Notes under the pieces: model-generated | What the model saw: only the letters and a program-made list of their open reading frames with translations | What the model was told of the DNA's origin: nothing | Databases searched by the model: none | Shown: positions 8,671 through 18,424 of the stretch, piece by piece | Layout of the letters: every line of letters starts with the position of its first letter | Numbering within the stretch: position 1 is the first letter of the stretch | Made by a program: the position numbers and the translations under genes | Source of the DNA: an uncultured bacterium | GTDB taxonomy: Bacteria > Bacteroidota > Bacteroidia > Bacteroidales > Bacteroidaceae | Reading direction: 5' to 3' | NCBI GenBank assembly: GCA_905215555.1 | Contig: CAJMQU010000047.1 | Coordinates: forward strand, 1-35,494 | Length of the DNA stretch: 35,494 bases

Positions 8671-10461
8671 TTATTCTATTACAATCATTGTCCAGTATTT
8701 CAGCGAAGGAAGTGTAAAGGTTATCGCTCCGTCCTTCTGCTCAAAAGCCAGTTCCTGCGAAGCTCCGGCATGAGCGTCAGGAGTAGCTACCCACACTTTA
8801 CTTACCTTTCCAGCAACTTCCAGTTTCAAAGGCACTTTAGTCACCAGACGCGGCTCGGGCATCGTGCCGTCAAGATCCCTCCAACTCAGGCTGTTTACAC
8901 TAAGAAAATTGAGTAAATGAACTACCCGTTTGCCATTTACTCTTTTGGAAAAAGCCGTTATGGACGATTTCTTTGGTGGCCAAGCGTTCAGACTTAAATT
9001 CTTGCCGGTATCAGTACAGTCCAGAGTGACCTCCTCTTCTTCTCCACCATCACGGAGGAGGTTCTGATAGGCCGTCATAAAATCATAATAATGCACGATG
9101 GCAGTCTGTAAAGCATCACTCATCCGCAAGCGGGTGTTCGGGAAGTATTCGCTACACAGCATGTGGTCGCCTCCCAGTTCCAAATGGGAACCGCCAAGAG
9201 CAAACATCACCGCATCCGTCAACAAGACTCCCGGCATATTGAAGTCTCCGGAGCTCTTTTCATAGTTCATGTAGGCAGCAAATACCGTCTTCAACGATTG
9301 GTTACCGTACTGATGATTGGCTTTCAGAATGGTGTATAAATCCGTAAAGTCCGCCTCATCTCCCCAAACCTCATTATAAAGGAAATCGACTTTACCCGTC
9401 CCGGCAATCTGGGAGGCTCCATAGCTGCTGACGGCATTCATAACCAAACGCTTCTCAGGATGACGTTGCTTCATAGCTTCAATGAACGAAGTATAAGATT
9501 TGGGGAGGTTCACCTTATTTCCTTTGTAGTTGTAGCGGTCGCCCCGGTTCCCTAGCTGGTCTATCTGATAGCCGTCAAAATCAAGGTTGGCATAAACATC
9601 GTCATTACGTTGGGCAATGTATGCTTGCCATTCCGCATTGGAAGGATCAAGAAGATAAATATTACTTTTCCAACTGTCCGGCAATGTGTGCGCATCCTTA
9701 TCCGTATGTCCTGTACCCTTAAAGATATACCATTCTTCTTTTACACCATCACTGGCAGCATCATCAAGCGCACCGAAACAAAGATTATAGAACATAGCCT
9801 TCATCCCATACGTATGCTGAATGCGGATATAGTCTTTTACTGATTGCGTATAAATATCCCGGTTGGCAATGTCCTTGTACACTGCATCCAAGTGTTCACA
9901 CGTGCCGCCTAATGGCCAATGGTGTTTGTTGTGCCAATCCTGAAACTGTACGCCATTGATATGGCAACGGTTCAAGAAAGACATTTCTCTCTGAATCGTG
10001 CTTTCGTTTTTAGAAGCATCGAATGTGGCGACAAAGCCGTAACGGGGAAAACGGGACCAATCGCTGGATACATCTACGGCAATGGTGCCGAGAATAACTT
10101 CCGTACCATCATCTTTCGTGCGGTATACATCTGCCAGATAGCCTGTAAAGTCTGTTACCGGTGCAGTCCACGTCCAGGAAGTAGTAGTAACTGCTTGCTC
10201 AGAAACAACTTTGTTCAAGGTACGATAGCGTACCCTAACTCCTGCAGGCAGGGCATCAGCTGTGAAAGAAATGGTTTCACCCGGTTTATAACAAGCTTTA
10301 TCAGTAGCCAGGTTTATAGTTAAATCGGAGGTTACTGGAGTGACATCAGTCACTCCGCCAATTTCACCTCCTCCACCGAAACCACCACCGGTTTCATCAT
10401 TGTCTTTGCTGCACGAAGCAAAAAAGAACAATGTGGTAATTGCATAAATTATATATTTCAT
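8671..10461 (-). CDS. GH66 endo-dextranase, surface lipoprotein
   Basis: 596 aa. The lipoprotein signal ends at Cys17 (FFFASC) and is followed by SKDNDE, an acidic stretch of the kind that sends Bacteroides lipoproteins to the cell surface, then a flexible Gly-rich linker (24-36). An Ig-like domain covers about 45-130. The GH66 barrel follows with predicted nucleophile Asp301 (FDGYQIDQLG) and acid/base Glu364 (LYNEVWGDEADF). A C-terminal beta domain closes the protein. GH66 enzymes cut alpha-1,6-glucan internally (dextranases) or form cycloisomaltooligosaccharides. No CITase-type CBM35 insertion is evident, so dextranase is preferred. This gene is the main reason to call the locus a dextran locus. 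It lies 21 nt after susE/F. Confidence 0.92.
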   Translation of the reverse strand: MKYIIYAITTLFFFASCSKDNDETGGGFGGGGEIGGVTDVTPVTSDLTINLATDKACYKPGETISFTADALPAGVRVRYRTLNKVVSEQAVTTTSWTWTAPVTDFTGYLADVYRTKDDGTEVILGTIAVDVSSDWSRFPRYGFVATFDASKNESTIQREMSFLNRCHINGVQFQDWHNKHHWPLGGTCEHLDAVYKDIANRDIYTQSVKDYIRIQHTYGMKAMFYNLCFGALDDAASDGVKEEWYIFKGTGHTDKDAHTLPDSWKSNIYLLDPSNAEWQAYIAQRNDDVYANLDFDGYQIDQLGNRGDRYNYKGNKVNLPKSYTSFIEAMKQRHPEKRLVMNAVSSYGASQIAGTGKVDFLYNEVWGDEADFTDLYTILKANHQYGNQSLKTVFAAYMNYEKSSGDFNMPGVLLTDAVMFALGGSHLELGGDHMLCSEYFPNTRLRMSDALQTAIVHYYDFMTAYQNLLRDGGEEEEVTLDCTDTGKNLSLNAWPPKKSSITAFSKRVNGKRVVHLLNFLSVNSLSWRDLDGTMPEPRLVTKVPLKLEVAGKVSKVWVATPDAHAGASQELAFEQKDGAITFTLPSLKYWTMIVIE

Positions 10462-10482
10462 CCTATTGAATTTTAAGAACTA

Positions 10483-11979
10483 TCATTGTTTTACTATCAA
10501 AATAGTTTCTTCCAACTGGTTCAGCGTTATTTTATAAGAACCTGCTGTCATAATCTTCCATTTCTGGTCGATACCGCCAACCATTACATCCGGATATTGG
10601 GCTTTAAATGCATCGCTGGACTTATCCAAGAACAGCATCGGCTCTGTTTCCCCCGTAGGCTGCTTATCGGCTACATCCGGCATGAACCAGGCACCGTTCC
10701 AGTCTTCTTTCTTGTCACAAGTCAACTTCAACTCGCCCGCATTCAGCACCCCCTGCCAGGTGAATACGTACGGATTATCCGTAACCTGCATCGGAGTGGC
10801 ATCACCGATGGTCCATCCCGCAGGCGAAGCATCTCCTACCAGATAAATCATCTTGTAAGGTACAAACTCACTCATCATCATACGTTCCTTGCCTGCACGG
10901 ATATCGACACATATCTTATATCCCTTGCCACATTCGGCATCTTTCAGCACCCATTTGTTGTCAGGATCGAACCCCTTCACAAATACCATTTCCGTATCAG
11001 TATAAGAAGAATTGGCTTTTGTTGCCTTATACATGTTTTCCCAGCTCCCTTCTGAAGTGCCAAACTTGAATTCTCCACCCTGACCTATATCAAATAAGCG
11101 GGCATATCGGAACAAGAACGGATCAAGTATATCCTTTTTCATCGGCATAGATACCCAATCATTCATACCACCTACAAAATAGAGTTGATCATAAGCCGGT
11201 TTCAGATTCTCCGTCTGAGTCAGAGTAACAACACCGGTAAACAAATTCGCTTCGACAATATAATTGAAATCTTCTTCGATGGTAAAGGCTTCATCGGGCT
11301 GGCTATCGCTGGTACGGAGCACCAATTTCCCATCTGTTCCTTTATTATAGGATGGCAGGAATGAGCCCAGCGTAGTGATAAACTTGAACGAACCAGGCGT
11401 CATCTTTCCCATCCATGTGAATATACCGTTATCTTTTCGCGTCATCTCTGTTGCATCATCCGCACTCCAACCACAGGGCGTAGCGTCACCTATCAGATAA
11501 AGAGTAGAAGTCAGCGGTTCATAAGCAGTAACACAGAATGAGACGGTAGCTACCTGCACTTCTTCCCTATCCACAACTTTAGCCGTCAGACGTGCTTCCA
11601 GCGAAATGGTTCCGGCAGTTTCCATTCCGAAGTGTCCGCGAAGAATATCGTTCAATTCCTCTACACTTTTCTTCCAAGTATATTCCTGCACGGCATTTTC
11701 CAACGCAATGTAAGAAGTCGCAAAATTGCTTCCCGCACGGGCAAGTTCCAGCGTATAGGAGATTTTATTTCCTGTCCCATAATTAGTTCCTGTTGTCCAA
11801 GAAAGTTCCAGAGCATCCTCGGCATGAGACAGCTCATTCAAAACTACTTCGGTATTGCTGGTGGAGAGTGCCAACTCATTGTATCCCTTATCCAGTTCTA
11901 TATAGTCATTATCCACACATGCAGACAATGCCATGCACCCCAGCAACGCAAATACTAAATGTGAAATATATCTTTTCAT
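10483..11979 (-). CDS. SusE/SusF-like surface glycan-binding lipoprotein
   Basis: 498 aa with lipobox LSAC (Cys21) followed by VDNDYIELD, consistent with surface exposure. An N-terminal SusE-type Ig-like domain covers about 25-150. Three starch-binding-like beta modules follow, visible as repeats: LYLIGDATPCGWSADDATEM (about 160), LYFVGGMNDWVSMPM (about 266) and IYLVGDASPAGWTIGDATPM (about 379). Three binding modules are closer to SusF than to SusE in layout. The first and third repeats are much more alike than either is to the second. Role: holds the glucan at the surface near SusCD and the dextranase. It lies 19 nt after susD. Confidence 0.88.
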   Translation of the reverse strand: MKRYISHLVFALLGCMALSACVDNDYIELDKGYNELALSTSNTEVVLNELSHAEDALELSWTTGTNYGTGNKISYTLELARAGSNFATSYIALENAVQEYTWKKSVEELNDILRGHFGMETAGTISLEARLTAKVVDREEVQVATVSFCVTAYEPLTSTLYLIGDATPCGWSADDATEMTRKDNGIFTWMGKMTPGSFKFITTLGSFLPSYNKGTDGKLVLRTSDSQPDEAFTIEEDFNYIVEANLFTGVVTLTQTENLKPAYDQLYFVGGMNDWVSMPMKKDILDPFLFRYARLFDIGQGGEFKFGTSEGSWENMYKATKANSSYTDTEMVFVKGFDPDNKWVLKDAECGKGYKICVDIRAGKERMMMSEFVPYKMIYLVGDASPAGWTIGDATPMQVTDNPYVFTWQGVLNAGELKLTCDKKEDWNGAWFMPDVADKQPTGETEPMLFLDKSSDAFKAQYPDVMVGGIDQKWKIMTAGSYKITLNQLEETILIVKQ

Positions 11980-11998
11980 ATTCTTCTGATTTAAGTGA

Positions 11999-13489
11999 TT
12001 AATAGCCTGTATTCTGTGTCATCAACACGTTTGCATCCATTTCCGTCTGCGGAATGGGAAATAGCAAACGGTTCTTATTTACATTGCTCTTACCGATGGA
12101 CTGCAAGAACCGGATGGCATACTCGCCATTGCTGACGCGAATCATATCGAACCAGCGATGTCCTTCGAAAGCAAGCTCCATGCGGCGTTCGTGAATAATC
12201 TTTTCACGCATGGCTTCTTGTGACAGACCTGAAACTTCAGGCAGTCCGGCACGTTTACGGACAATATTCAAGGGAGCGGCAGCCTGATCCGGATGTCCCA
12301 TTTCGTTCAATGCTTCCGCCTTTTTCAGAAGAACATCCGCATAGCGGTACACGACGAAGTTATTCGGATTTGTATTATATTCCGGAGATATAGTTTTAGA
12401 AACCAAGAATTTGCGGACATTATATCCAGTGTTTGAATAAGAACTTTTATAAGTCTTTCCATCGAAATCCGGACAACCGTCGTAAAGGACCGTCAAGTCT
12501 TTCCGCTTATCACCTTCTTCATATTGTCCTATAAATTCCTCCGTAGGCTGATTCCAACCGTAACTGCCTGCCACAAAGTCCGAGTTACGCGGCCCCATGA
12601 AAGTGGAGAGCCAGGAAGACTGACCGTCCGTTCCCCAGAAATCATATTCCGTGCTACCGGAATATTGCACTTCGAACAAAGATTCAGGACCATTATTGAT
12701 AGTGGCATCGAAGTTGTCTTCATACTTGCAGGTGGAAAGGTCATAGCCCAAATTCGTGATTTCATTGCACAAATCCACCACATCTTCATAATAACTTGTG
12801 TGATTGGGTGCCAAGGTCAGATAAATATCCGCCAGCATAGCCAGAGCGGCATCCTTACAGGCGCGTCCTTTCTGTTCTTCGCTGTATTCAGCTTTTGCAG
12901 GGAGCAAATCGACGGCATTCTTACAATCGGAAATAATCTGTTCGTAAGTCTGGTCTAGGGTCGTACGGGCTATTGCCGTAGACTCACCCGGATTATAGGG
13001 TTCCAGGCGCAAAGGTACACCACCGTACAAACGTACTAAAATATAATAGTAATGAGCGCGCAAGAAATAAGCCTCACCCATACAACGGTTCTTGATACTC
13101 TCCGACACGGCTTCTGCCTGCGGAAGACTAGTCAGCACAATGTTACATTGCCCAATACCTACCCACGGAGAACGCCACATATACAATGCCATACCGTTAT
13201 CGCTCTGCGTGATAAAATTGGATGCCTGTATGGTTTCCAAACCATCAGTACCACCGCCTGCACCCACCAGACTATTTCCTGCAACAATGTCCAGAGACCA
13301 CATACGCTGATTATAAAGATTAGAAGATTGAAGTGCTTTATAGCAAGCATTCGTCAGTGCCACGGCAACATCATCGGTCACCGTCGTTTCGGGGTCAACT
13401 GCATATTTGGGAGACTTATCAAGGAAGTCGTTACATGAAACCAGCATCAACACGGCCAGCGCATATACTAAGTTTGTTATCTTTTTCAT
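11999..13489 (-). CDS. SusD/RagB-family nutrient uptake lipoprotein
   Basis: 496 aa with lipobox LVSC (Cys19) followed by the typical NDFLDKSP. Helical TPR-like SusD fold: the N-terminal RNRCMGEAYFLRAHYYYILVRLYGGVPL block (about 135-160) and the C-terminal block with IIHERRMELAFEGHRWFDMIR (about 437-457) are hallmarks of the family. It forms the lid over the SusC channel and binds the incoming oligosaccharide. The gene follows susC by 12 nt, as is usual for the pair. Confidence 0.96.
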   Translation of the reverse strand: MKKITNLVYALAVLMLVSCNDFLDKSPKYAVDPETTVTDDVAVALTNACYKALQSSNLYNQRMWSLDIVAGNSLVGAGGGTDGLETIQASNFITQSDNGMALYMWRSPWVGIGQCNIVLTSLPQAEAVSESIKNRCMGEAYFLRAHYYYILVRLYGGVPLRLEPYNPGESTAIARTTLDQTYEQIISDCKNAVDLLPAKAEYSEEQKGRACKDAALAMLADIYLTLAPNHTSYYEDVVDLCNEITNLGYDLSTCKYEDNFDATINNGPESLFEVQYSGSTEYDFWGTDGQSSWLSTFMGPRNSDFVAGSYGWNQPTEEFIGQYEEGDKRKDLTVLYDGCPDFDGKTYKSSYSNTGYNVRKFLVSKTISPEYNTNPNNFVVYRYADVLLKKAEALNEMGHPDQAAAPLNIVRKRAGLPEVSGLSQEAMREKIIHERRMELAFEGHRWFDMIRVSNGEYAIRFLQSIGKSNVNKNRLLFPIPQTEMDANVLMTQNTGY

Positions 13490-13501
13490 ATCCGAATCAA
13501 T

Positions 13502-16501
13502 TTAAAAGTTAAAATTTAAACCTACACTGAATGTACGGGAGATGGGATAACGGGACAAATCAATTCCATTGATGTCCACCTCCGGATCGAAGCCGGAATA
13601 TCCGGTAATGGTAGCTACATTCTCACAAGAGACGGAAAGACGTGCATTCTCTACCTGTATCTTCTGCAACCACTGTTTTGGGAAAGTATAGGAAAGCGTG
13701 ATATTCTTCAAGCGGAGATAAGAACCATTCTCCACAAAGCGGTCGGATACACGGCAGTTCTGATTCGGATCACCGAAGACGGCACGTGGCATGGAATGAC
13801 TTGTTCCCTCTCCTCTCCAACGTTCCAGTACATCGGTGGTCTGATTGTATGCAGCAGCCATGCCGACATTATCGATATTGTTGGCATTATAAATCTTATT
13901 GCCGGCCACTCCCTGGAGGAAGACGGACAATTCAAAACCTTTATAAGACAAACTGTTATTCATCGAATAGAACCAGCTCGGATTAGGATTGCCTATCACC
14001 GTACGGTCACTGTCATTGATGACACCATCGTTATTCAAATCCCTGAAACGAATGTCGCCCGGCTCCGCTCCCGGCTGTACGGCATGCGCATCCACTTCTG
14101 CCTGATTCTGAAACAGTCCATCAGTCACATAACCGTAGAATACGTTAATCGGATAATCCTTTGCCAGCATCGTCACGTAAGAGTTATTAATCTGGTTGAT
14201 GTAATAAGGAACCGCACTATTCAGATCTTTAATCTTATTCTTATTGTAAGTGGCGGTTATATTTGTCTCCCAGCCCAGTGCGCCTGTCAGGTTGATGGTA
14301 TGCAGACTCATTTCCAAACCCTGATTGCGGACTTGACCGGCATTGGTGTAAGTAGTGGTAGTGTCTTCAAAACCCGACGTGATAGGAATAGACGCTTTCA
14401 CCAACATATCCCTGGTCTCTTTCAGATAAGCATCCAGCGAGAAGATGATGCGCGAATTGAACAAGGAAGCATCAAAGCCAATATTCGTCTGTGCTACCTC
14501 TTCCCAATGAATATAAGGATTGGCAAGCGTGGAAGAAACCAGCGCCGTCTGATTGCCGCTTGTTGTGCCGAAGGGATATACACTAGTATTATAAGATGCC
14601 AGATAACTATAATTACCTACACTTGCCTGGCTGCCCGTCACACCATATCCGGCACGCAGTTTCAGGTCGTTTACATACTTATTCTGCGGAAACCACTTTT
14701 CCTGCGAAACACGCCATGCCGCAGAGACTGACGGGAAAGTACCCCAACGATTCTTCTTACCGAAACGGCTGGAACCGTCGCGACGAACAGTTGCCGTCAA
14801 CAGATAACGGTCTTCATAAGAGTAATTGACGCGTGCCATGTACGAAAGCAATGCCCATTCGTTGGAACTACCGCCAATGGCATACATCTCCTGACCATTA
14901 TCCATTTCATGCACATTGTCGAACATGAAGACATTCTTCTGAGCATTCAGATAATCATTCTCATTCCACTGTGCAGACGAACCTGCCATCAAGCCTACAC
15001 GATGTTTTTCGGCAAACGTATAATCAAACAGGAAATAATTATCCCAAAGATAAGTGAATGATTTATTATCACTCTTATAGCGGGAGGTTTCTTCCGTCGG
15101 AATAGGTTTCCAGTTATACTTCGGAGTGAAGTTATCGATAAACCAGAACTTGGCGTCATAACCAAATGTACTCTTGAATTTCAGCCATTTGGTGAAAGTC
15201 AGTTCCGCTGTCAAGTTGGCAAGGAAGTTATATCCTTTCGTCCGGCTCTTGTTGAGCTGTGTAGGACCTATCGGGTTACGAATACTGCCGTACCACTCCG
15301 AATTGCCTTCCGGTCCGCTCCAGGAACCGTCTTCATTCTTCACTGGAAGAACAGGAAGAGCCTTCAGTGCATCACCTATATTATAGCTGCCCGAATCTTT
15401 CGTATCAGTGCTGAAAGTAATGTTATTAGAGAATTTCAACCACTTCAGTACTTGTGCATCACTATTTGACTGAAACGTGAAACGACGATAGTTCACACTG
15501 CTTACGATACCTGACTGGTCAAGAAAACCACCGGACACATAATAATGGGATTTTTCATTACCCCCGGAATAACTTACCGTATAGTTTTGCATGATACCTG
15601 TGCGAAGCAATTCATCCATCCAGTCAGTACCTGTACCCTGTTCAGAAGGGTCCGCCCAGTTTGGATTAGGGTTGCGTCCACTATTCGTCATCATATCGTT
15701 GCTCAGTTCCGCATACTGGGCGGCATTCAGCAAAGAAGGAACATTCGTGGCATTCTGGAAAGCACAATTGGCTGAAACAGACAGCTTGCCTTTTCCTTCT
15801 GTTCCGCGCTTGGTAGTAATCATCACTACTCCATTGGCCCCCCTCGAACCGTAAATGGCCGTAGCTGATGCGTCTTTCAATACGTCCAGACGTTCCACAT
15901 CCGCCATGTTCAGAGAAGATAATCCCAGATCAGTAGGCACACCGTCTATTACCACCAAAGGATCACAATTATTGATAGAACCCAAACCACGAATTTTGAT
16001 AGAAACATTGTCACCCGGCTTTCCGGCATCCACAACTTGTACACCGGAGATTCGGCCCTGAATGGCTTGTCCTAAATTGGATACAGGAGCATCTTTTATA
16101 TCTTTGCTACCCAAAGAAGATACAGCACCCGTCAAATCGCTTTTCTTCATGGTTCCATAGCCTATCACCACCACTTCATCCAGCATCTCACTGTCTTCGG
16201 ACAGCATTACCTGAATCTGTTTCTGCCCTTTAACGGGGATCTCCAAAGTCTTGTACCCCACAAACGAGACTACCAGAACAGCATCCGAAGGCACATTCAA
16301 CAAGAAATCGCCATCGATACCTGTTATCGTTCCGTTCATCGTGCCCTTCTGCACGACACTGGCACCGATAACGGTTTCACCCGTATGGTCCTTCACTACA
16401 CCTTGTACTGTGATTTGCTGTGCGAACATGCACATCGGAAGTAACAGTCCTATCAGACAAACCATGATTCGAAGCCTGATCGGCATTTTGTACTTTTGCA
16501 T
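13502..16501 (-). CDS. SusC/RagA-family TonB-dependent transporter
   Basis: 999 aa from the ATG at 16499-16501. An open frame continues 64 codons further upstream, but this extension is non-coding in character and covers the promoter. The chosen start gives a normal signal peptide (IMVCLIGLLLPMCMFAQ). Then come the carboxypeptidase-regulatory-like domain (about 30-110, VQGVVKDHTGETVIGASV), the EVVVIGYGTMKKSDLTGAV segment at the plug start, the plug (to about 235), and the outer membrane barrel ending in aromatic SVGLNFNF. No STN domain, so signalling through an anti-sigma factor is not expected. It imports glucan oligosaccharides with the SusD partner. First gene of the six-gene operon. A small-RNA pairing site lies 9-21 nt upstream of its start codon. 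Confidence 0.96.
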   Translation of the reverse strand: MQKYKMPIRLRIMVCLIGLLLPMCMFAQQITVQGVVKDHTGETVIGASVVQKGTMNGTITGIDGDFLLNVPSDAVLVVSFVGYKTLEIPVKGQKQIQVMLSEDSEMLDEVVVIGYGTMKKSDLTGAVSSLGSKDIKDAPVSNLGQAIQGRISGVQVVDAGKPGDNVSIKIRGLGSINNCDPLVVIDGVPTDLGLSSLNMADVERLDVLKDASATAIYGSRGANGVVMITTKRGTEGKGKLSVSANCAFQNATNVPSLLNAAQYAELSNDMMTNSGRNPNPNWADPSEQGTGTDWMDELLRTGIMQNYTVSYSGGNEKSHYYVSGGFLDQSGIVSSVNYRRFTFQSNSDAQVLKWLKFSNNITFSTDTKDSGSYNIGDALKALPVLPVKNEDGSWSGPEGNSEWYGSIRNPIGPTQLNKSRTKGYNFLANLTAELTFTKWLKFKSTFGYDAKFWFIDNFTPKYNWKPIPTEETSRYKSDNKSFTYLWDNYFLFDYTFAEKHRVGLMAGSSAQWNENDYLNAQKNVFMFDNVHEMDNGQEMYAIGGSSNEWALLSYMARVNYSYEDRYLLTATVRRDGSSRFGKKNRWGTFPSVSAAWRVSQEKWFPQNKYVNDLKLRAGYGVTGSQASVGNYSYLASYNTSVYPFGTTSGNQTALVSSTLANPYIHWEEVAQTNIGFDASLFNSRIIFSLDAYLKETRDMLVKASIPITSGFEDTTTTYTNAGQVRNQGLEMSLHTINLTGALGWETNITATYNKNKIKDLNSAVPYYINQINNSYVTMLAKDYPINVFYGYVTDGLFQNQAEVDAHAVQPGAEPGDIRFRDLNNDGVINDSDRTVIGNPNPSWFYSMNNSLSYKGFELSVFLQGVAGNKIYNANNIDNVGMAAAYNQTTDVLERWRGEGTSHSMPRAVFGDPNQNCRVSDRFVENGSYLRLKNITLSYTFPKQWLQKIQVENARLSVSCENVATITGYSGFDPEVDINGIDLSRYPISRTFSVGLNFNF

Positions 16502-16509
16502 AATATACG

Positions 16510-16522
16510 AATTTAAAGTTAA
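16510..16522 (-). promoter_or_regulatory. Candidate small-RNA binding site in the susC leader
   Basis: The susC mRNA reads UUAACUUUAAAUU here. It can pair over 13 consecutive positions, two of them G-U, with GAUUUAAGGUUAA of the small RNA (3024-3036). The site is 9-21 nt upstream of the susC ATG, where pairing would block ribosome access. Pairing was checked by eye only. Confidence 0.45.
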
Positions 16523-16572
16523 TAATAAAACATAAATCACATGCTGTCGTCCCTTCCGTGAAAGGAACAATG

Positions 16573-16580
16573 CAAATGTA
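16573..16580 (-). promoter_or_regulatory. Predicted -7 element of the susC operon promoter
   Basis: On the minus strand the site reads TACATTTG, matching TAnnTTTG. No -33 TTTG is visible at the expected distance, as usual for activator-dependent sus promoters. The predicted start near 16566 gives a leader of about 65 nt. Upstream (16608-16625) lie candidate activator sites. Confidence 0.5.
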
Positions 16581-16607
16581 TCGGATAAGAAGAGCCGATA
16601 AAGGAGA

Positions 16608-16625
16608 AAAGAGTAAAAAAGTAGT
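16608..16625. promoter_or_regulatory. Candidate regulator binding site upstream of susC
   Basis: AAAGAGTAA (16608-16616) lies about 42-50 bp upstream of the predicted start and equals the half-site of the palindrome at 18590-18611. AAAAAAGTAGT (16615-16625) recurs at 16692-16702, 77 bp further upstream. Either could be the SusR-type operator. This is inference from repetition and position. Confidence 0.3.
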
Positions 16626-16750
16626 GGTATCAGCCGTTTTATAAGCAGCAAACTATTAATACACAAGAAATTACCATAGCAGCATTGTCTCAAAAAAGTA
16701 GTAAAAATATAAGCGTAAAAAGGACACTAATAGAACCTGAAAGCGGCATT

Positions 16751-18412
16751 TCAGTCTTTAGATTTACCTATCTTCATCACTTCCTGTTCCAATAAGTCAC
16801 GGTCACCGGCAGCTTTGTTACGAACCTTTGTACGATAATTATATATGGTGGTCACGGAATAGCGCAAGAACTGGGCTATCTTCACGCTGTCGGTAATACC
16901 CAAACGAATCAGGGCGAAAATACGTAACTCCGTACTCATCCGTTCACTAGCTTTCGGATAAATCTGTTCACCATCGGCAAGCAAGGCATTGAAATCTTCG
17001 ACAAAGGTGGGGAACAGTTGCAGGAAGGTGTTGTCAAAGTTCGCATAAAAATCTTTCAGTTCTTCATCTATGAATTTGGACGATTTGATGTGTTTATATA
17101 GTTCGTCCACCTTGCCGCTTGCCGCTATTTTGCCCAATGAACGGCGATAGTTATCCATCTTTTCCAGATATACGGAACACTGGTCCATATATCGTCCGAT
17201 GTATTCTTCCTTCAGATAGGAGTTTTCGGCAATGATATGGTTGGCTTCTTTCAATTGCAGGTTGTAGCGTTGAAGTTCTTCATTCAATTCTTTCAGGCGC
17301 TTATTGGCATCCACTACCTCATGGCGTGCGGCAGCCACACGCTTCATCTGCTTATATACATAGAAAATTGCTATCAGAAGGAAGATAGACAACAGACTGA
17401 TAGAGACTAATGCCCACTTCATTTGTTCCTGCTGCTTCTCGGTCTTTTGTTGGTAAGCATCGTTGATAAGGGGGAAAATTTGCAGGATTTCCAGAATACG
17501 CAACCGGGCATTACAGAACACGGCATCGTCCATACAAAGTTTCAGATAAGAATAGGCACGGTCTATATCTCCTTCCTGATAAAGCAAGACGGCCAGTTTC
17601 CGTAGAGAAATATATTCGCGCACCGCAGACCTCATATCTGCAATGGAGGAAAGAATCAGATATTCTTTCTCTTTTTCAGTGTCTTCTTTCAAACGGTATG
17701 ATTCCGATAATGTGTAAGCACAGATTGCTACATCGTGTACATTATCTATCTGCCCTGCCAAGTAATCCGTCAATAATTGAATAGCATTGTCATACTCCCC
17801 CCGCACATTGTATTGGTCGGACTGAATCAGCGTGTACACCAGAAGGTTGTCTTTGTTGACCAACAGTAAGGAATCTCGATATTTGTCCGTTATCTCAGCA
17901 TAGAGTTTTTTCTCCCGTTCCGTAACTGCATAATCAGCCATCAGACCGTAGACCGTACGGTAGATATGATAATAGTATGGGTGAAGTTCATCCGGCAACA
18001 GATTGATATGTACGTTTTGCATCAGGTCAATGGCTTCTTTGTACATGCCTGCTGTACCCATAATCTCAGCGGTATTCATCAAGGCATTGTCCTGATGTTC
18101 TTGGTTCTTCATCCGTAGGGCTACCTGGTATCTCTCGCGGGAGATGTAAAGTGAAGAGTCTGTGTTATAGGAACGGTATTCATCCAGATACTCTCCTAAC
18201 AGTCTAAAGCGGTTCTCATCGGAAATGCGTTGTCTGAGGGCTTTTCTCAAATCGTTCAGTTTCTTTTCTTTCTGTTCTATGTATACGGGACGATTTTGAA
18301 TTATTTGATCCAGTTGTAATAAGAGGGAGTCTACAACACTATTGTTATTGGCAGCATGGAGTTGGTACGCACATACACTGCATATATATAGGAATATGAT
18401 TATTCTCTTCAT
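16751..18412 (-). CDS. SusR-type membrane-bound transcriptional regulator of the glucan locus
   Basis: 553 aa. An N-terminal signal sequence (1-20) is followed by a periplasmic TPR-like region (about 25-330), one membrane segment (332-354, WALVSISLLSIFLLIAIFYVY), a cytoplasmic coiled coil (about 360-400) and a C-terminal LuxR-like helix-turn-helix (about 495-535, STELRIFALIRLGITDSVKIAQFLRYSVTTIYNYRTKVR). This is the architecture of B. thetaiotaomicron SusR, which senses maltose-type oligosaccharides in the periplasm and activates susC. Here the ligand is likely an isomalto-oligosaccharide. The gene ends 249 bp upstream of the susC start, in the same direction. It has its own -7 box and a possible small-RNA pairing site in the leader. 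Confidence 0.9.
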   Translation of the reverse strand: MKRIIIFLYICSVCAYQLHAANNNSVVDSLLLQLDQIIQNRPVYIEQKEKKLNDLRKALRQRISDENRFRLLGEYLDEYRSYNTDSSLYISRERYQVALRMKNQEHQDNALMNTAEIMGTAGMYKEAIDLMQNVHINLLPDELHPYYYHIYRTVYGLMADYAVTEREKKLYAEITDKYRDSLLLVNKDNLLVYTLIQSDQYNVRGEYDNAIQLLTDYLAGQIDNVHDVAICAYTLSESYRLKEDTEKEKEYLILSSIADMRSAVREYISLRKLAVLLYQEGDIDRAYSYLKLCMDDAVFCNARLRILEILQIFPLINDAYQQKTEKQQEQMKWALVSISLLSIFLLIAIFYVYKQMKRVAAARHEVVDANKRLKELNEELQRYNLQLKEANHIIAENSYLKEEYIGRYMDQCSVYLEKMDNYRRSLGKIAASGKVDELYKHIKSSKFIDEELKDFYANFDNTFLQLFPTFVEDFNALLADGEQIYPKASERMSTELRIFALIRLGITDSVKIAQFLRYSVTTIYNYRTKVRNKAAGDRDLLEQEVMKIGKSKD

Positions 18413-18424
18413 CTGATTTTGATT

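Noticed and set aside
13796..14731. 311-codon plus-strand frame within susC
   Set aside because: It is antisense to the well-conserved TonB-dependent transporter and shows no domain. Long shadow frames are common opposite such genes.
16502..16693. 64-codon N-terminal extension of the SusC-like protein
   Set aside because: It covers the predicted promoter and leader, and the inner ATG at 16499-16501 gives a standard signal peptide and the normal start of the family.
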